From Gammaproteobacteria bacterium (GTDB lineage Bacteria > Pseudomonadota > Gammaproteobacteria > Steroidobacterales > Woeseiaceae), in contig JAHEFG010000014.1 of NCBI GenBank assembly GCA_024640305.1, forward strand, positions 1 through 43,451: DNA of 43,451 nucleotides, read 5' to 3'. The first letter of the stretch is position 1. Every line of letters starts with the position of its first letter. Positions 1 to 10,062 of the stretch are shown here, in pieces. The notes beneath the pieces were generated by a model. It was not told where the DNA came from. It was given only the letters and a program-made list of their open reading frames with translations, and did not search any database. Position numbers and translations under genes: made by a program.

Positions 1-166
1 TCGTTTTCCATGGGCGCGAAATATATTGCTGGCTAGCCAACATTGCTAACCAAATGACCAACTTGGGAAAAAGAGACCAAGTTTTGAATTATCGACTCAG
101 AAAGGTCAACTAGTGAAACTCGAAGAAACCTGCAGTTTTGTAGGGTCGGTCAATTTCCTACGAGCT
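1..166. other. Intergenic, downstream of ligA
   Basis: Non-coding stretch between the window edge and the ligA stop codon. I see no convincing open frame, no RNA gene and no GC-rich hairpin followed by a T-run that would terminate ligA. The edge may cut off a further gene to the left. Confidence 0.5.
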
Positions 167-2870
<2,704 letters not shown>

Positions 2871-2881
2871 CAGCCAACGAC

Positions 2882-5800
2882 CTAGCTAGCCGCCATTTTC
2901 ACTGCTTCATCCAGATCGACCGATACCAGGCGCGAAACACCTGGCTCTTGCATCGTTACTCCGCTCAATTGTCGGGCAAGCTCCATGGTCACCTTGTTAT
3001 GCGTGATGAAGACGAATTGTACTTTGTCAGACATAGTCTGGACGATGTCACAGAAACGGGCAACGTTCGCGTCATCAAGCGGCGCATCGACCTCGTCCAA
3101 CAGGCAGAACGGTGCGGGATTCAGCTCAAAGATAGCAAACACCAATGCGACAGCTGTCAGTGCTTTCTCGCCGCCCGACAGCAGGTGAATTGTGCTATTG
3201 CGTTTACCCGGTGGTCTTGCCATGACGGTGACGCCGGCGGACAACAAATCGTCACCTGTTAGCTCCATGTAGGCGTGGCCACCGCCAAACAGCTTCGGAA
3301 AGAGGTTCTGGAATCCTGCATTGACGTTGGTAAACGTTTCTCGAAAACGCGAACGTGTTTCGCGGTCGATTTTCCGAATCGCCCCTTCAAGCGTTTCCAG
3401 CGCACTGTTCAGGTCAGCCAGCTGGGAATCGAGATATTCCTTACGTTCAGACTGCTCTTTGAACTCATCGATTGCGGCGAGGTTAATTGGGCCAAGCCTG
3501 TCGATGCGGCGTCGTATTTTCTCCAGCTGTTCTTCCCATGCTGCAACCGTGACACTTTCATCCAGTTCCGCAACCAGTGCGTCCAACTCGAAACCGGTCG
3601 AATCGAGCTGTTCTACAAAGCCCTCGCGCCTGACGCGAACCTCGCGAAATCCCATCTCGGCTTCAGTTACATTGCTGCGCGCTTCTTCCACCGACTGATC
3701 TATCTGCAATCTCGACTGATCAAGATCTCGAAGTGTGGCTTCGACTTGCTCAACCAACTTGCGAGCCGACAACATTTCGTCCTCGACATCAATGCGAATC
3801 TTCAAATGCTCCTCAAGCGACTGCTTTTGATCCGCCAAAGGTGTTACTCGCTGTTCGAGTTGCTCACGAATATCAATTTCCCGGCTTTCAAACTGCTTCA
3901 GTTGCGCACGCATGCGATCAAGATTTTGAGCCGCCGAGTCTTTGCTTGAGCGGCGACTTTCGAACTGAATCGTGATGTTCTGCACCGACTGCCGATCTTC
4001 ATCAGCCTGATCCCTTACTCGCCGCAACTCGGCGCGCAATTCTTCACGCCTCGCATCCAGGTTCGCACGCAACGCCTCCAGTTCTGTCAACGACTCACTC
4101 GCCTGATCGGAGCTTCGCCGAGACTCGCGTAGCTGCTCTTCAGCTTCGGTTCGGTGGCTGTCGATCTCGCTCGTCTCTTCGGCAATTGCTGTTTGCCGGG
4201 CATTCGCCTGGTCCATGCGATACTTGGACGCATCGAGAGCAGCCTTGATCTCAGAGTATTCACCCAGAAGCTTGGCGGCGTCTCCCTGTAACGCTTCTCG
4301 CCGCTCCTCCAGCTGATTGAGGCGCGTTCTTCCATCCTGCACCAATTTCCTGGCGCTATCGAAGCGGGCCTGGAATTCGCGATTCTCGGCCTTGATGCGT
4401 CGCATGTCGTGCTCACGAGAAAGGACACCCGCTTTCGAGTCTTTATCTCGCGACACGCGCAGCCAGTTCTTACCGAGCCAGACGCCGTCAGATGTAATCA
4501 CGGAGTCCTCATCATCCAGCATGTCCCGAATCGACAGTGCGCTGCCCATTGAATCGGCGATCTGGACGCCAGCTAGCATGCGTCGAATGGAATCGGGGGC
4601 GCCGCTGACCTTGGCTGCCAACGTTGACGAATCGTCAGCCTCGGTCGCGCTACCTTGCTCCTGCAAAATGGTGACGTTGCCTTTCTGCAGCTTACCAATG
4701 CTCTCGGTGACGGGTATGAGGTCGCTGACACAGATTGCCTGAAGATAATCTCCGAGGACCGTTTCTACAGCCCGCTCCCAGCCATCGGCAACGTCTAGTG
4801 TCTGAGCCACCTTACGATTCTCATCGAGGCCGGTGCTTTCAAGCCAGTCCTGTACGCCCTCGTCACCCTCGCCCAGCGCGGCTTTCTGCAGCGCTTCCAG
4901 CGAAGCGAACTTACCTTGACCGGCCTGCAGCGAAGCACGACGCTCATCGACCAGTCGAGTCAGTTTTTGATCCTGTTCCCGAAGTTTGCGAATCTTTTCT
5001 GAGATGTCCGCCAGGTGCCGTTCGAATTCGTCGCGCGTTTGTCGTTTGCGTTGTTCCTGCTCCGTCAGATCGTCGAAATCCGACTGCAACTCACCCGAAC
5101 TCGCCAAAGATTGTGCTTCGTCCAGCTTTTGGCGCCGCTCCGAGAGACTTAAAATTTTGGACTCGATTTGCTCGGCACGAGTCTGCTCGACATTGCGGCT
5201 TTGCTGCGCCTCATTATAACGAGCCGAACAATCGTCCCATTGCTGCTGCCAGTCAGCCAGCGCATCCTCAGCCTGCTGCAATGACCTGGACGACGACTTC
5301 TCGCTCTGACGTGCTTGCTCCAGCCCTGGAACCAACTCATTAAGGGTCAGTTCGAGCTGAGCTATTTCAGTCTTGTCTTTGTCGATATGCTCGCGGATCT
5401 CCCGAGCCCCGTTGATAGCCTGCTCAAGATCCTTCGATTGACGCTCTCGCAGTTCGTGCGCGTGCTCAATCGACTGCTCGAGACGGGCTATCTCAGAACC
5501 AACTTTATAGAATCGCCCCTGTATCTCATTAAAGGCATCACCGCACTCGCCTTGACGATCCCTGGCTTCCTCGATGTGCGCTTCAAGTTTTCTCTGCTCG
5601 GCGATAGCCGCTTCGAGTCGCGTCTTTCGCTCCGCAAGCTGACGATCGGCGTCATTGGCCTGGTCGTCCAGGTCTCTTATTCGCAGCGCGAGTAGTTCGG
5701 CGGCTGTACGACGCTCCTTATCTTTGTTCTTTCGATAGCGCTCCGCGGTCTTCGCCTGACGGTCGAGGTGCTTTATTTGTTTCTCAACCTCTTCAAGCAC

Positions 5801-6388
5801 ATCCATCAGTCGATCGAGGTTTTCCTTGGTCTGCTTGATGCGATTCGAGGTCTCGCGGCGGCGTTCCTTGTACTTTGAAATACCCGCGGCCTCTTCAAGG
5901 AATACGCGCATCTCCTCCGGTTTGGCCTCGATGAGACGCGAAATCATGCCCTGCTCGATAATCGAGTAGCTGCGCGGCCCGAGACCCGTCCCCAGGAACA
6001 CGCCCGTAATGTCTTTGCGCCGGCAGCGAGTATTATTCAGGTAATAGTTTGATATGCCGTCGCGGCTCACCTCCCGGCGAATCGAAAGCTCGGCGTACTT
6101 GGCGTACTGTCCTTCCAGCGTGGTATCGGTGTTGTCGAACAGTAATTCGACCGACGCAGCGCCAATTGGCTTGCGTGAGCTGGATCCGTTGAAAATAACG
6201 TCCGTTATTGAGTCGCCACGAAGACGCGAGGCAGAGCTTTCGCCCATTACCCAACGAACCGCGTCGATGACGTTCGATTTGCCACAGCCGTTAGGTCCAA
6301 CAACGCCAACCAGGTTACTGGGGAACGTGATAGTTGTTGGATCTACAAAGGACTTGAAGCCGGCGAGCTTGATTTTACTGAGTCGCAT
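2882..6388 (-). CDS. smc: Chromosome segregation protein SMC
   Basis: Large ATPase that compacts and segregates the chromosome as a dimer, normally with ScpA and ScpB (not in this window). The 1168-residue protein has the full SMC plan: N-terminal ATPase half with Walker A GPNGCGKS (residues 31-38); a long coiled coil rich in E/R/Q/L; a hinge (about 500-640); a returning coil; and a C-terminal half with the ABC signature LSGGEKAL and Walker B CLLDEVDAPLDD. The ATG at 6388 gives the expected MRLSKIKLAGFKSF N-terminus, although no clear Shine-Dalgarno precedes it. First gene of a smc-zipA-ligA unit, divergent from dksA. Confidence 0.98.
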   Translation of the reverse strand: MRLSKIKLAGFKSFVDPTTITFPSNLVGVVGPNGCGKSNVIDAVRWVMGESSASRLRGDSITDVIFNGSSSRKPIGAASVELLFDNTDTTLEGQYAKYAELSIRREVSRDGISNYYLNNTRCRRKDITGVFLGTGLGPRSYSIIEQGMISRLIEAKPEEMRVFLEEAAGISKYKERRRETSNRIKQTKENLDRLMDVLEEVEKQIKHLDRQAKTAERYRKNKDKERRTAAELLALRIRDLDDQANDADRQLAERKTRLEAAIAEQRKLEAHIEEARDRQGECGDAFNEIQGRFYKVGSEIARLEQSIEHAHELRERQSKDLEQAINGAREIREHIDKDKTEIAQLELTLNELVPGLEQARQSEKSSSRSLQQAEDALADWQQQWDDCSARYNEAQQSRNVEQTRAEQIESKILSLSERRQKLDEAQSLASSGELQSDFDDLTEQEQRKRQTRDEFERHLADISEKIRKLREQDQKLTRLVDERRASLQAGQGKFASLEALQKAALGEGDEGVQDWLESTGLDENRKVAQTLDVADGWERAVETVLGDYLQAICVSDLIPVTESIGKLQKGNVTILQEQGSATEADDSSTLAAKVSGAPDSIRRMLAGVQIADSMGSALSIRDMLDDEDSVITSDGVWLGKNWLRVSRDKDSKAGVLSREHDMRRIKAENREFQARFDSARKLVQDGRTRLNQLEERREALQGDAAKLLGEYSEIKAALDASKYRMDQANARQTAIAEETSEIDSHRTEAEEQLRESRRSSDQASESLTELEALRANLDARREELRAELRRVRDQADEDRQSVQNITIQFESRRSSKDSAAQNLDRMRAQLKQFESREIDIREQLEQRVTPLADQKQSLEEHLKIRIDVEDEMLSARKLVEQVEATLRDLDQSRLQIDQSVEEARSNVTEAEMGFREVRVRREGFVEQLDSTGFELDALVAELDESVTVAAWEEQLEKIRRRIDRLGPINLAAIDEFKEQSERKEYLDSQLADLNSALETLEGAIRKIDRETRSRFRETFTNVNAGFQNLFPKLFGGGHAYMELTGDDLLSAGVTVMARPPGKRNSTIHLLSGGEKALTAVALVFAIFELNPAPFCLLDEVDAPLDDANVARFCDIVQTMSDKVQFVFITHNKVTMELARQLSGVTMQEPGVSRLVSVDLDEAVKMAAS

Positions 6389-6451
6389 TTGCTGGTGTTA
6401 TGCCATTAGCCCGTCAAATCCGGCTAGTGTAATGTAATTCCCCCAATAAAA

Positions 6452-6477
6452 CGATTGTCTCCAGAAAAAGACAATCG
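6452..6477. promoter_or_regulatory. Perfect 9-bp inverted repeat upstream of smc
   Basis: CGATTGTCT at 6452-6460 and its exact reverse complement AGACAATCG at 6469-6477, separated by 8 bases, lie in the 220-base gap between divergent smc and dksA. Read on the minus strand the hairpin is followed by TTTTATT, so it could be an early terminator or leader hairpin for smc. It could equally be a protein-binding dyad. Function unknown. Confidence 0.45.
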
Positions 6478-6546
6478 ACCCAGAGCCACGCCACACGGGG
6501 CTTTCAGGTCAGTTCAGCCGAGCGCCGAAATACCGAGAAAAATAGG

Positions 6547-6575
6547 CTTCCATGTCGCCGCAGGCAATGTATAAT
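6547..6575 (+). promoter_or_regulatory. Predicted sigma-70 promoter of dksA
   Basis: A perfect -10 TATAAT at 6570-6575 with a weak -35 (CTTCCA, 6547-6552) 17 bases upstream. The -10 is followed by CCCGCCC, a GC-rich discriminator of the type linked to stringent control. Transcription would start near 6582, downstream of the ATG at 6552, which argues against that upstream start and for the one at 6609. Confidence 0.6.
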
Positions 6576-6608
6576 CCCGCCCTTTTCTCGATCTGGCAGG
6601 AGTCCAAA

Positions 6609-7514
6609 ATGGCCGTAAAGAAGGCTGCTAGCAAGAAGCGGAAGAAGGCGCCCGCCTCTCGAAAGAAAGCCGCTGCGAAAAAGGTTAGCAAGAAGAAACC
6701 AGTAGCAAAGAAGAAGGCCGCCAAGAAGAAGGCTGTGGCCAGGAAATCTGTGAGCCGCAAGAAGACTGTCAGCAAGAAGAAGGTCACTAAGAAGAAGGTG
6801 GCCAAGAAAAAGGCTGCCAGCAAGAAGAAGGTCACCAAGAAGAAGGTCACCAAGAAGAAGGTGGCCAAGAAAAAGGCTGCCAGCAAGAAAAAGACTGTCA
6901 GCAAGAAGAAGGCCACTAAGAAGAAAGTGGCCAAGGCAAAGGCTGCCAGCAAGAAGAAGGTCACTAAAAAGAAAGTGGCCAAGAAAAAGGCCGTCAGCAG
7001 GAAAAAACCAGCTCCGTTAAAGAAAGTTGCGAAAAAGAAAGCCCCCGTCAGACGCCCCAGGGCTCGCGGTGACGTGCTATCCGGGCCGATCCATGGCATT
7101 CAACCGTACAAGGCGCGCCGTGGCGAAGAGTACATGGGCCAAAAGCAGCTCGATCATTTCCATTCGATACTTAGCGCCTGGAAGAATGAGTTGATGTTTG
7201 AAGTCGACCGCACAGTGCATCATATGCAGGATGAGGCGGCCAACTTCCCTGATCCCAACGATCGGGCCACACAGGAGTCTGAATTCGGGCTCGAGCTTCG
7301 CACCCGAGATCGTGAACGTAAGCTGTTGCGAAAAATAGAATCGGCACTTGCCCGGATAGACGAAGGAACCTACGGTTACTGCGACGAGACCGGTGAGGAA
7401 ATCGGACTCAAGCGCCTCGAAGCGCGACCTGTTGCTACGCTTTGCCTGGAAGCACAGGAGCGCCGTGAGCTAGCGGAGCGTCAGTTCCGAGACCGGGACG
7501 ATCGCTACCGCTAA
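6609..7514 (+). CDS. dksA: DksA-family RNA polymerase regulator with lysine-rich H1-like N-terminus
   Basis: The 301-residue protein has two parts. Residues 1 to about 145 are almost pure K/A/V/S/T in short KK-containing repeats, like AlgP and bacterial histone-H1-like proteins, and probably bind DNA or RNA. Residues about 165-301 are a full DksA domain with the coiled-coil tip DPNDRA (matching the DxxDxA that acts in the polymerase secondary channel) and a C-terminal zinc-finger region. Only two of the four zinc cysteines remain: the pattern is CX2T-X17-CX2A, the arrangement of the zinc-independent paralogue DksA2 of Pseudomonas aeruginosa. The ATG at 6609 has AGGAG 6 bases upstream; a longer frame from 6552 begins upstream of the predicted transcription start. 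It overlaps gluQRS, its usual neighbour. Confidence 0.92.
   Translation: MAVKKAASKKRKKAPASRKKAAAKKVSKKKPVAKKKAAKKKAVARKSVSRKKTVSKKKVTKKKVAKKKAASKKKVTKKKVTKKKVAKKKAASKKKTVSKKKATKKKVAKAKAASKKKVTKKKVAKKKAVSRKKPAPLKKVAKKKAPVRRPRARGDVLSGPIHGIQPYKARRGEEYMGQKQLDHFHSILSAWKNELMFEVDRTVHHMQDEAANFPDPNDRATQESEFGLELRTRDRERKLLRKIESALARIDEGTYGYCDETGEEIGLKRLEARPVATLCLEAQERRELAERQFRDRDDRYR
6612..7045 (+). repeat. Degenerate tandem repeats coding the lysine-rich arm of DksA
   Basis: Imperfect repeats built on AAGAAGAAGG-type units (for example aagaagaaggtcac and aagaagaaggtggcc), recurring with small changes through the 5' half of dksA. Near-identical blocks around 6820-6870 and 6775-6810 suggest expansion by slippage or recombination. 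The repeats are in-frame coding sequence, not an independent element. Confidence 0.8.
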
Positions 7515-8391
7515 CCCGGCGTACGTCGGCCGGTTCGCGCCCTCGCCAACCGGCCCGTTGCACTTCGGCTCATTGCTCGCCGCGGTGGCAAGTTACCTGG
7601 AAGCGCGGGTCAATAACGGCTATTGGCTGCTCCGTATTGAAGACATCGATCCGCCCCGTGAGCAGCCGGGAGCAACGGATATAATCCTCGCCGCGCTCGA
7701 AGCCTATGGCTTTGAATGGGATGGCCCAATCAGTTTTCAGAGCGCGAGTCGCGATGCGCATGAAAACGCAATCAAGAGACTTGTCGACGCAAAGCAAGTC
7801 TACCCCTGCGGTTGCTCAAGGCGCAGCCTCGCTGCGGCTGCACATGGCCCGCTCGGCGTTATCTATCCAGGTACCTGTCGAAACGGCTGCAACTCGGACG
7901 AAACAGCCCTGCGAGTGAGAACAAATGATGAAGAAATTACCTTTATCGATGCTTTGCAGGGACGTCAATCGCAAAGACTCGAATCCGAATCGGGAGACTT
8001 CATAATCTTGCGACGCGATGGGCTGGTCGCCTACCAATTGGCCGTTGTCGTTGATGACGAAATGCAAGGCGTCACCGACATTGTCCGTGGCATCGACCTG
8101 ATGGACTCAACCCCACGGCAAATCTGGCTGCAACGGTTACTGGGATTTACGACGCCGAATTACTGCCACATTCCTGTCGCTGTGAACACGGACGGGCAAA
8201 AACTCAGCAAGAATACCGGTGCCCCCGGACTCTCCCTGGACAACATTGCAGCCACCCTCTGCGCAGCCTTTCGGGCCCTTCGGCAAAACCCACCGCCGGA
8301 TCTGGACGGCGCCTCTGTGTCGGATATATGGCAATGGGCTGTTGCACACTGGGATATCGGCGTGCTTGAACGCCAGAAGCAGTTGGCCTAA
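7501..8391 (+). CDS. gluQ: Glutamyl-Q tRNA(Asp) synthetase GluQRS, no canonical start codon
   Basis: Charges the queuosine base at position 34 of tRNA(Asp) with glutamate; a truncated GluRS paralogue without the anticodon-binding domain. Visible features are the HIGH-like region YVGRFAPSPTGPLHFGS (coded from 7522), the zinc-ligand cysteines CGCS and YPGTCRNGC, and the KMSKS-like KLSKNTGAP. The reading frame is open back to a stop at 7471, but no ATG, GTG or TTG occurs before the TTG at 7558. That TTG lies inside the HIGH motif and would remove part of the active site. I place the start provisionally at the ATC at 7501 (296 residues). A +1 shift at the dksA stop codon, or a sequence error, would also explain the frame. 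The dksA-gluQRS adjacency is known in enterobacteria. Confidence 0.85.
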   Translation: MATANPAYVGRFAPSPTGPLHFGSLLAAVASYLEARVNNGYWLLRIEDIDPPREQPGATDIILAALEAYGFEWDGPISFQSASRDAHENAIKRLVDAKQVYPCGCSRRSLAAAAHGPLGVIYPGTCRNGCNSDETALRVRTNDEEITFIDALQGRQSQRLESESGDFIILRRDGLVAYQLAVVVDDEMQGVTDIVRGIDLMDSTPRQIWLQRLLGFTTPNYCHIPVAVNTDGQKLSKNTGAPGLSLDNIAATLCAAFRALRQNPPPDLDGASVSDIWQWAVAHWDIGVLERQKQLA

Positions 8392-8487
8392 AACCGGCAA
8401 CAAATGTTTTGGCCAAGGCCAAAATGGGCTATCTTAAGCGCCACTCAGCAATCCGCTGCGACCGGGCGCCTACTATCAGAGGTACGC

Positions 8488-8865
8488 ATGAGCACAACCC
8501 GAATCATTAAAAAGTATCCCAACAGGCGTTTGTATGACACTGAAGAAAGCCGCTACATCACGCTGGCTGATGTCAGAAGTCTCGTACTGGACGGTGTGGA
8601 CTTCGCCGTCATTGACAAGAAAACAGATGCGAACATCACTCGTTGTGTCCTGCTGCAGGTCATCTGTGAACAAGAACAGAACGGCGAAGCCATTTTGACC
8701 AAGGGTTTTCTGTCCGAGGTAGTCCGCATATATGGCAATGCCGACGCCATGCAAATGGCAGATCATCTTGAAGAAAGCCTCAACCGATTTATATCCCATC
8801 AGAACAATATTTCGCGTGATCTCTCGCCACTTCACTCCGAGTCCGAAACACCAAAAACTCCTTGA
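8488..8865 (+). CDS. phaR: PhaR-like polyhydroxyalkanoate synthesis regulator
   Basis: Small DNA-binding protein of the PHB/PHA accumulation regulator family. The 125-residue product contains the highly conserved N-terminal module TRIIKKYPNRRLYDT-ESRYITLADV (residues 4-30), followed by the short PHB_acc segment and an unremarkable C-terminus. Better-known PhaR proteins are around 180 residues, so the C-terminal part is short. The ATG at 8488 is preceded by AGAGG at 5 bases; the frame extends 28 codons upstream without family similarity. No PHA synthase, depolymerase or phasin gene is in the window, so its targets are unknown. Its stop codon is embedded in the -35 element of the candidate small RNA that follows. 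Confidence 0.82.
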   Translation: MSTTRIIKKYPNRRLYDTEESRYITLADVRSLVLDGVDFAVIDKKTDANITRCVLLQVICEQEQNGEAILTKGFLSEVVRIYGNADAMQMADHLEESLNRFISHQNNISRDLSPLHSESETPKTP

Positions 8866-8891
8866 CATCAGGGTCTTAGATGCCCTAGCTT
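8862..8891 (+). promoter_or_regulatory. Predicted promoter of an intergenic small RNA
   Basis: A perfect -35 TTGACA (8862-8867) overlaps the phaR stop codon. A weak -10 (CTAGCT at 8885-8890 with 17-base spacing, or TAGCTT at 8886-8891 with 18) leads into a G-run at 8892. The -35 is ideal but the -10 is poor, so confidence is moderate. Confidence 0.45.
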
Positions 8892-8992
8892 GGGGGTTGC
8901 AACGGGGATACGCTCCCCCGCCCCCTGTTGCAAAGCCTGAAGGGTTTTACTCTCCACGGCGGGCCCCCTGCGTGAGCAGGGGGCTTTTTTTT
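8892..8992 (+). ncRNA. Candidate small RNA between phaR and the YheT-like gene
   Basis: About 100 nt with two structured parts. The first is a long stem in which TTGCAAC-GGGG (8897-8907) pairs with CCCC-T-GTTGCAA (8922-8933) around a C-rich loop with one bulged base. Then comes a linker containing TCTCC, and an intrinsic terminator (8963-8992) with a perfect 9-bp stem, GTGA loop and eight Ts. No open frame covers it. It does not match 4.5S, 6S, tmRNA or other RNAs I can recall. It could also be an unusually structured phaR 3' UTR. Confidence 0.5.
8963..8992 (+). terminator. Strong intrinsic terminator
   Basis: GCCCCCTGC / GCAGGGGGC perfect 9-bp stem with a GTGA tetraloop, followed by eight Ts at 8985-8992. 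It ends the phaR transcript and/or the candidate small RNA. Confidence 0.93.
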
Positions 8993-9024
8993 CGCCTTGA
9001 ATTTAAGCTCGCTAATCCACGAAC

Positions 9025-10062
9025 ATGACATCCAAATCGAGTGACAACCGCATCATCCGCAGCGAATTCAGGCCTGCACGCTGGTTGCGCCATCGGCATC
9101 TGCAGACAATGTACACGTCACTCCCCTGGGCGTGGCCACATCGCCCAAATATGCGCCGCGAGAGCCTGGAGCTGCAGGACGGCGACGTGACAGCTGTTGA
9201 TTGGGTTTCAGATACAGAACACCTGCCGAAATCGACACCATTACTCGTCATTCTGCATGGCCTGGAAAGCTCGGCAGAATCAGCCTATGCCAGAATGCTC
9301 ATTAACGAGGCTACGCAGGCTGGCTGGCGTTGTTGCGTGCTGAATTTCAGGGACTGCGGCGATTACAGAAACCGCCTGCCGCGCCGCTATCACGCTGGTG
9401 AAACCAGCGACCTGAGGTATTTCCTGCAACAGTTGGTCGCTAACGGACAGGAGGGTCCGTTACTGGCCGCCGGCTACTCTCTGGGTGGCAATGTCCTGCT
9501 CAAATACCTTGGCGAAGCTGGGGCGGAATCCCCGCTGAGCGGTTCAGTGGCTGTCTGCGTTCCTCTCGAACTAGCCAAGTGTTCGGACGCATTAAATACT
9601 GGTTTTTCAAAACTTTACCAGCATTACTTATTAAAAAGCATGAAGGATTCTGTGAGCCGAAAATTCGACCGGAACACAGCGGCATTCAACTGGGATCTTG
9701 CAATGAGCGCCACGACCTTTGCAGAATTCGACGACGCTGTGACAGCGCCGCTACACGGCTTCGACGGGATGAATGACTATTACAGCAAGTGCAGCTCCTC
9801 ACGCTTCCTGGACCAAATAGCGAAGCCGACGCTAATCATCAATGCACTTGACGACCCGTTCATGACGCCCGACGTCATCCCCGAGCAGGACAAGCTTTCC
9901 GAATACGTAACGCTGGAACTTTCCGAGGCCGGCGGGCACGTCGGATTTATCGAAGGTGGAACACCGTGGCGGCCAAAATTTTATCTGCCGCCACGGATAA
10001 TCCAGTTTCTTTCGAGCTACTCGGCGTCCACATCCTTCATGGACAGTCGCACGCGCCCCTGA
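9025..10062 (+). CDS. YheT-family alpha/beta hydrolase
   Basis: Predicted cytoplasmic esterase/hydrolase of the YheT (ABHD1/3-like) family, 345 residues, the usual length. The N-terminal [16 protein letters not shown] is typical of the family. The oxyanion-region HG is at residues 78-79, the nucleophile elbow is GYSLGGN (Ser152), the acid lies in NALDDPF, and the histidine is in EAGGHVGF. The physiological substrate of bacterial YheT proteins is not established. No good Shine-Dalgarno precedes the ATG at 9025, but the conserved N-terminus begins just after it. The last 46 bases overlap the 3' end of pnp on the other strand, so the C-terminal residues after the conserved fold may be lineage-specific. 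Confidence 0.9.
   Translation: MTSKSSDNRIIRSEFRPARWLRHRHLQTMYTSLPWAWPHRPNMRRESLELQDGDVTAVDWVSDTEHLPKSTPLLVILHGLESSAESAYARMLINEATQAGWRCCVLNFRDCGDYRNRLPRRYHAGETSDLRYFLQQLVANGQEGPLLAAGYSLGGNVLLKYLGEAGAESPLSGSVAVCVPLELAKCSDALNTGFSKLYQHYLLKSMKDSVSRKFDRNTAAFNWDLAMSATTFAEFDDAVTAPLHGFDGMNDYYSKCSSSRFLDQIAKPTLIINALDDPFMTPDVIPEQDKLSEYVTLELSEAGGHVGFIEGGTPWRPKFYLPPRIIQFLSSYSASTSFMDSRTRP

Noticed and set aside
4735..5343. Plus-strand frame of 202 residues inside smc.
   Set aside because: Shadow of the SMC coiled-coil coding sequence; composition rich in P/R/H, with no recognisable domain.
6612..7045. Regular repeats that might be a CRISPR array.
   Set aside because: The repeats are in-frame, imperfect and without spacers of constant length; they encode a lysine-rich arm. 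No cas genes are present.
6509..7099. Minus-strand frame of 196 residues, very rich in F and L, looking like a membrane protein.
   Set aside because: It is the exact antisense of the lysine repeats of dksA (AAG/AAA codons read as CTT/TTT). No ribosome-binding site, and the plus-strand protein has a clear family domain.
8892..8992. Considered whether the candidate RNA is 4.5S (SRP), 6S, Spot 42 or an Rsm/Csr-type RNA.
   Set aside because: Lacks the SRP GGAAG...AGCAG loop, 6S size and central bubble, Spot 42 sequence, and multiple GGA loops.
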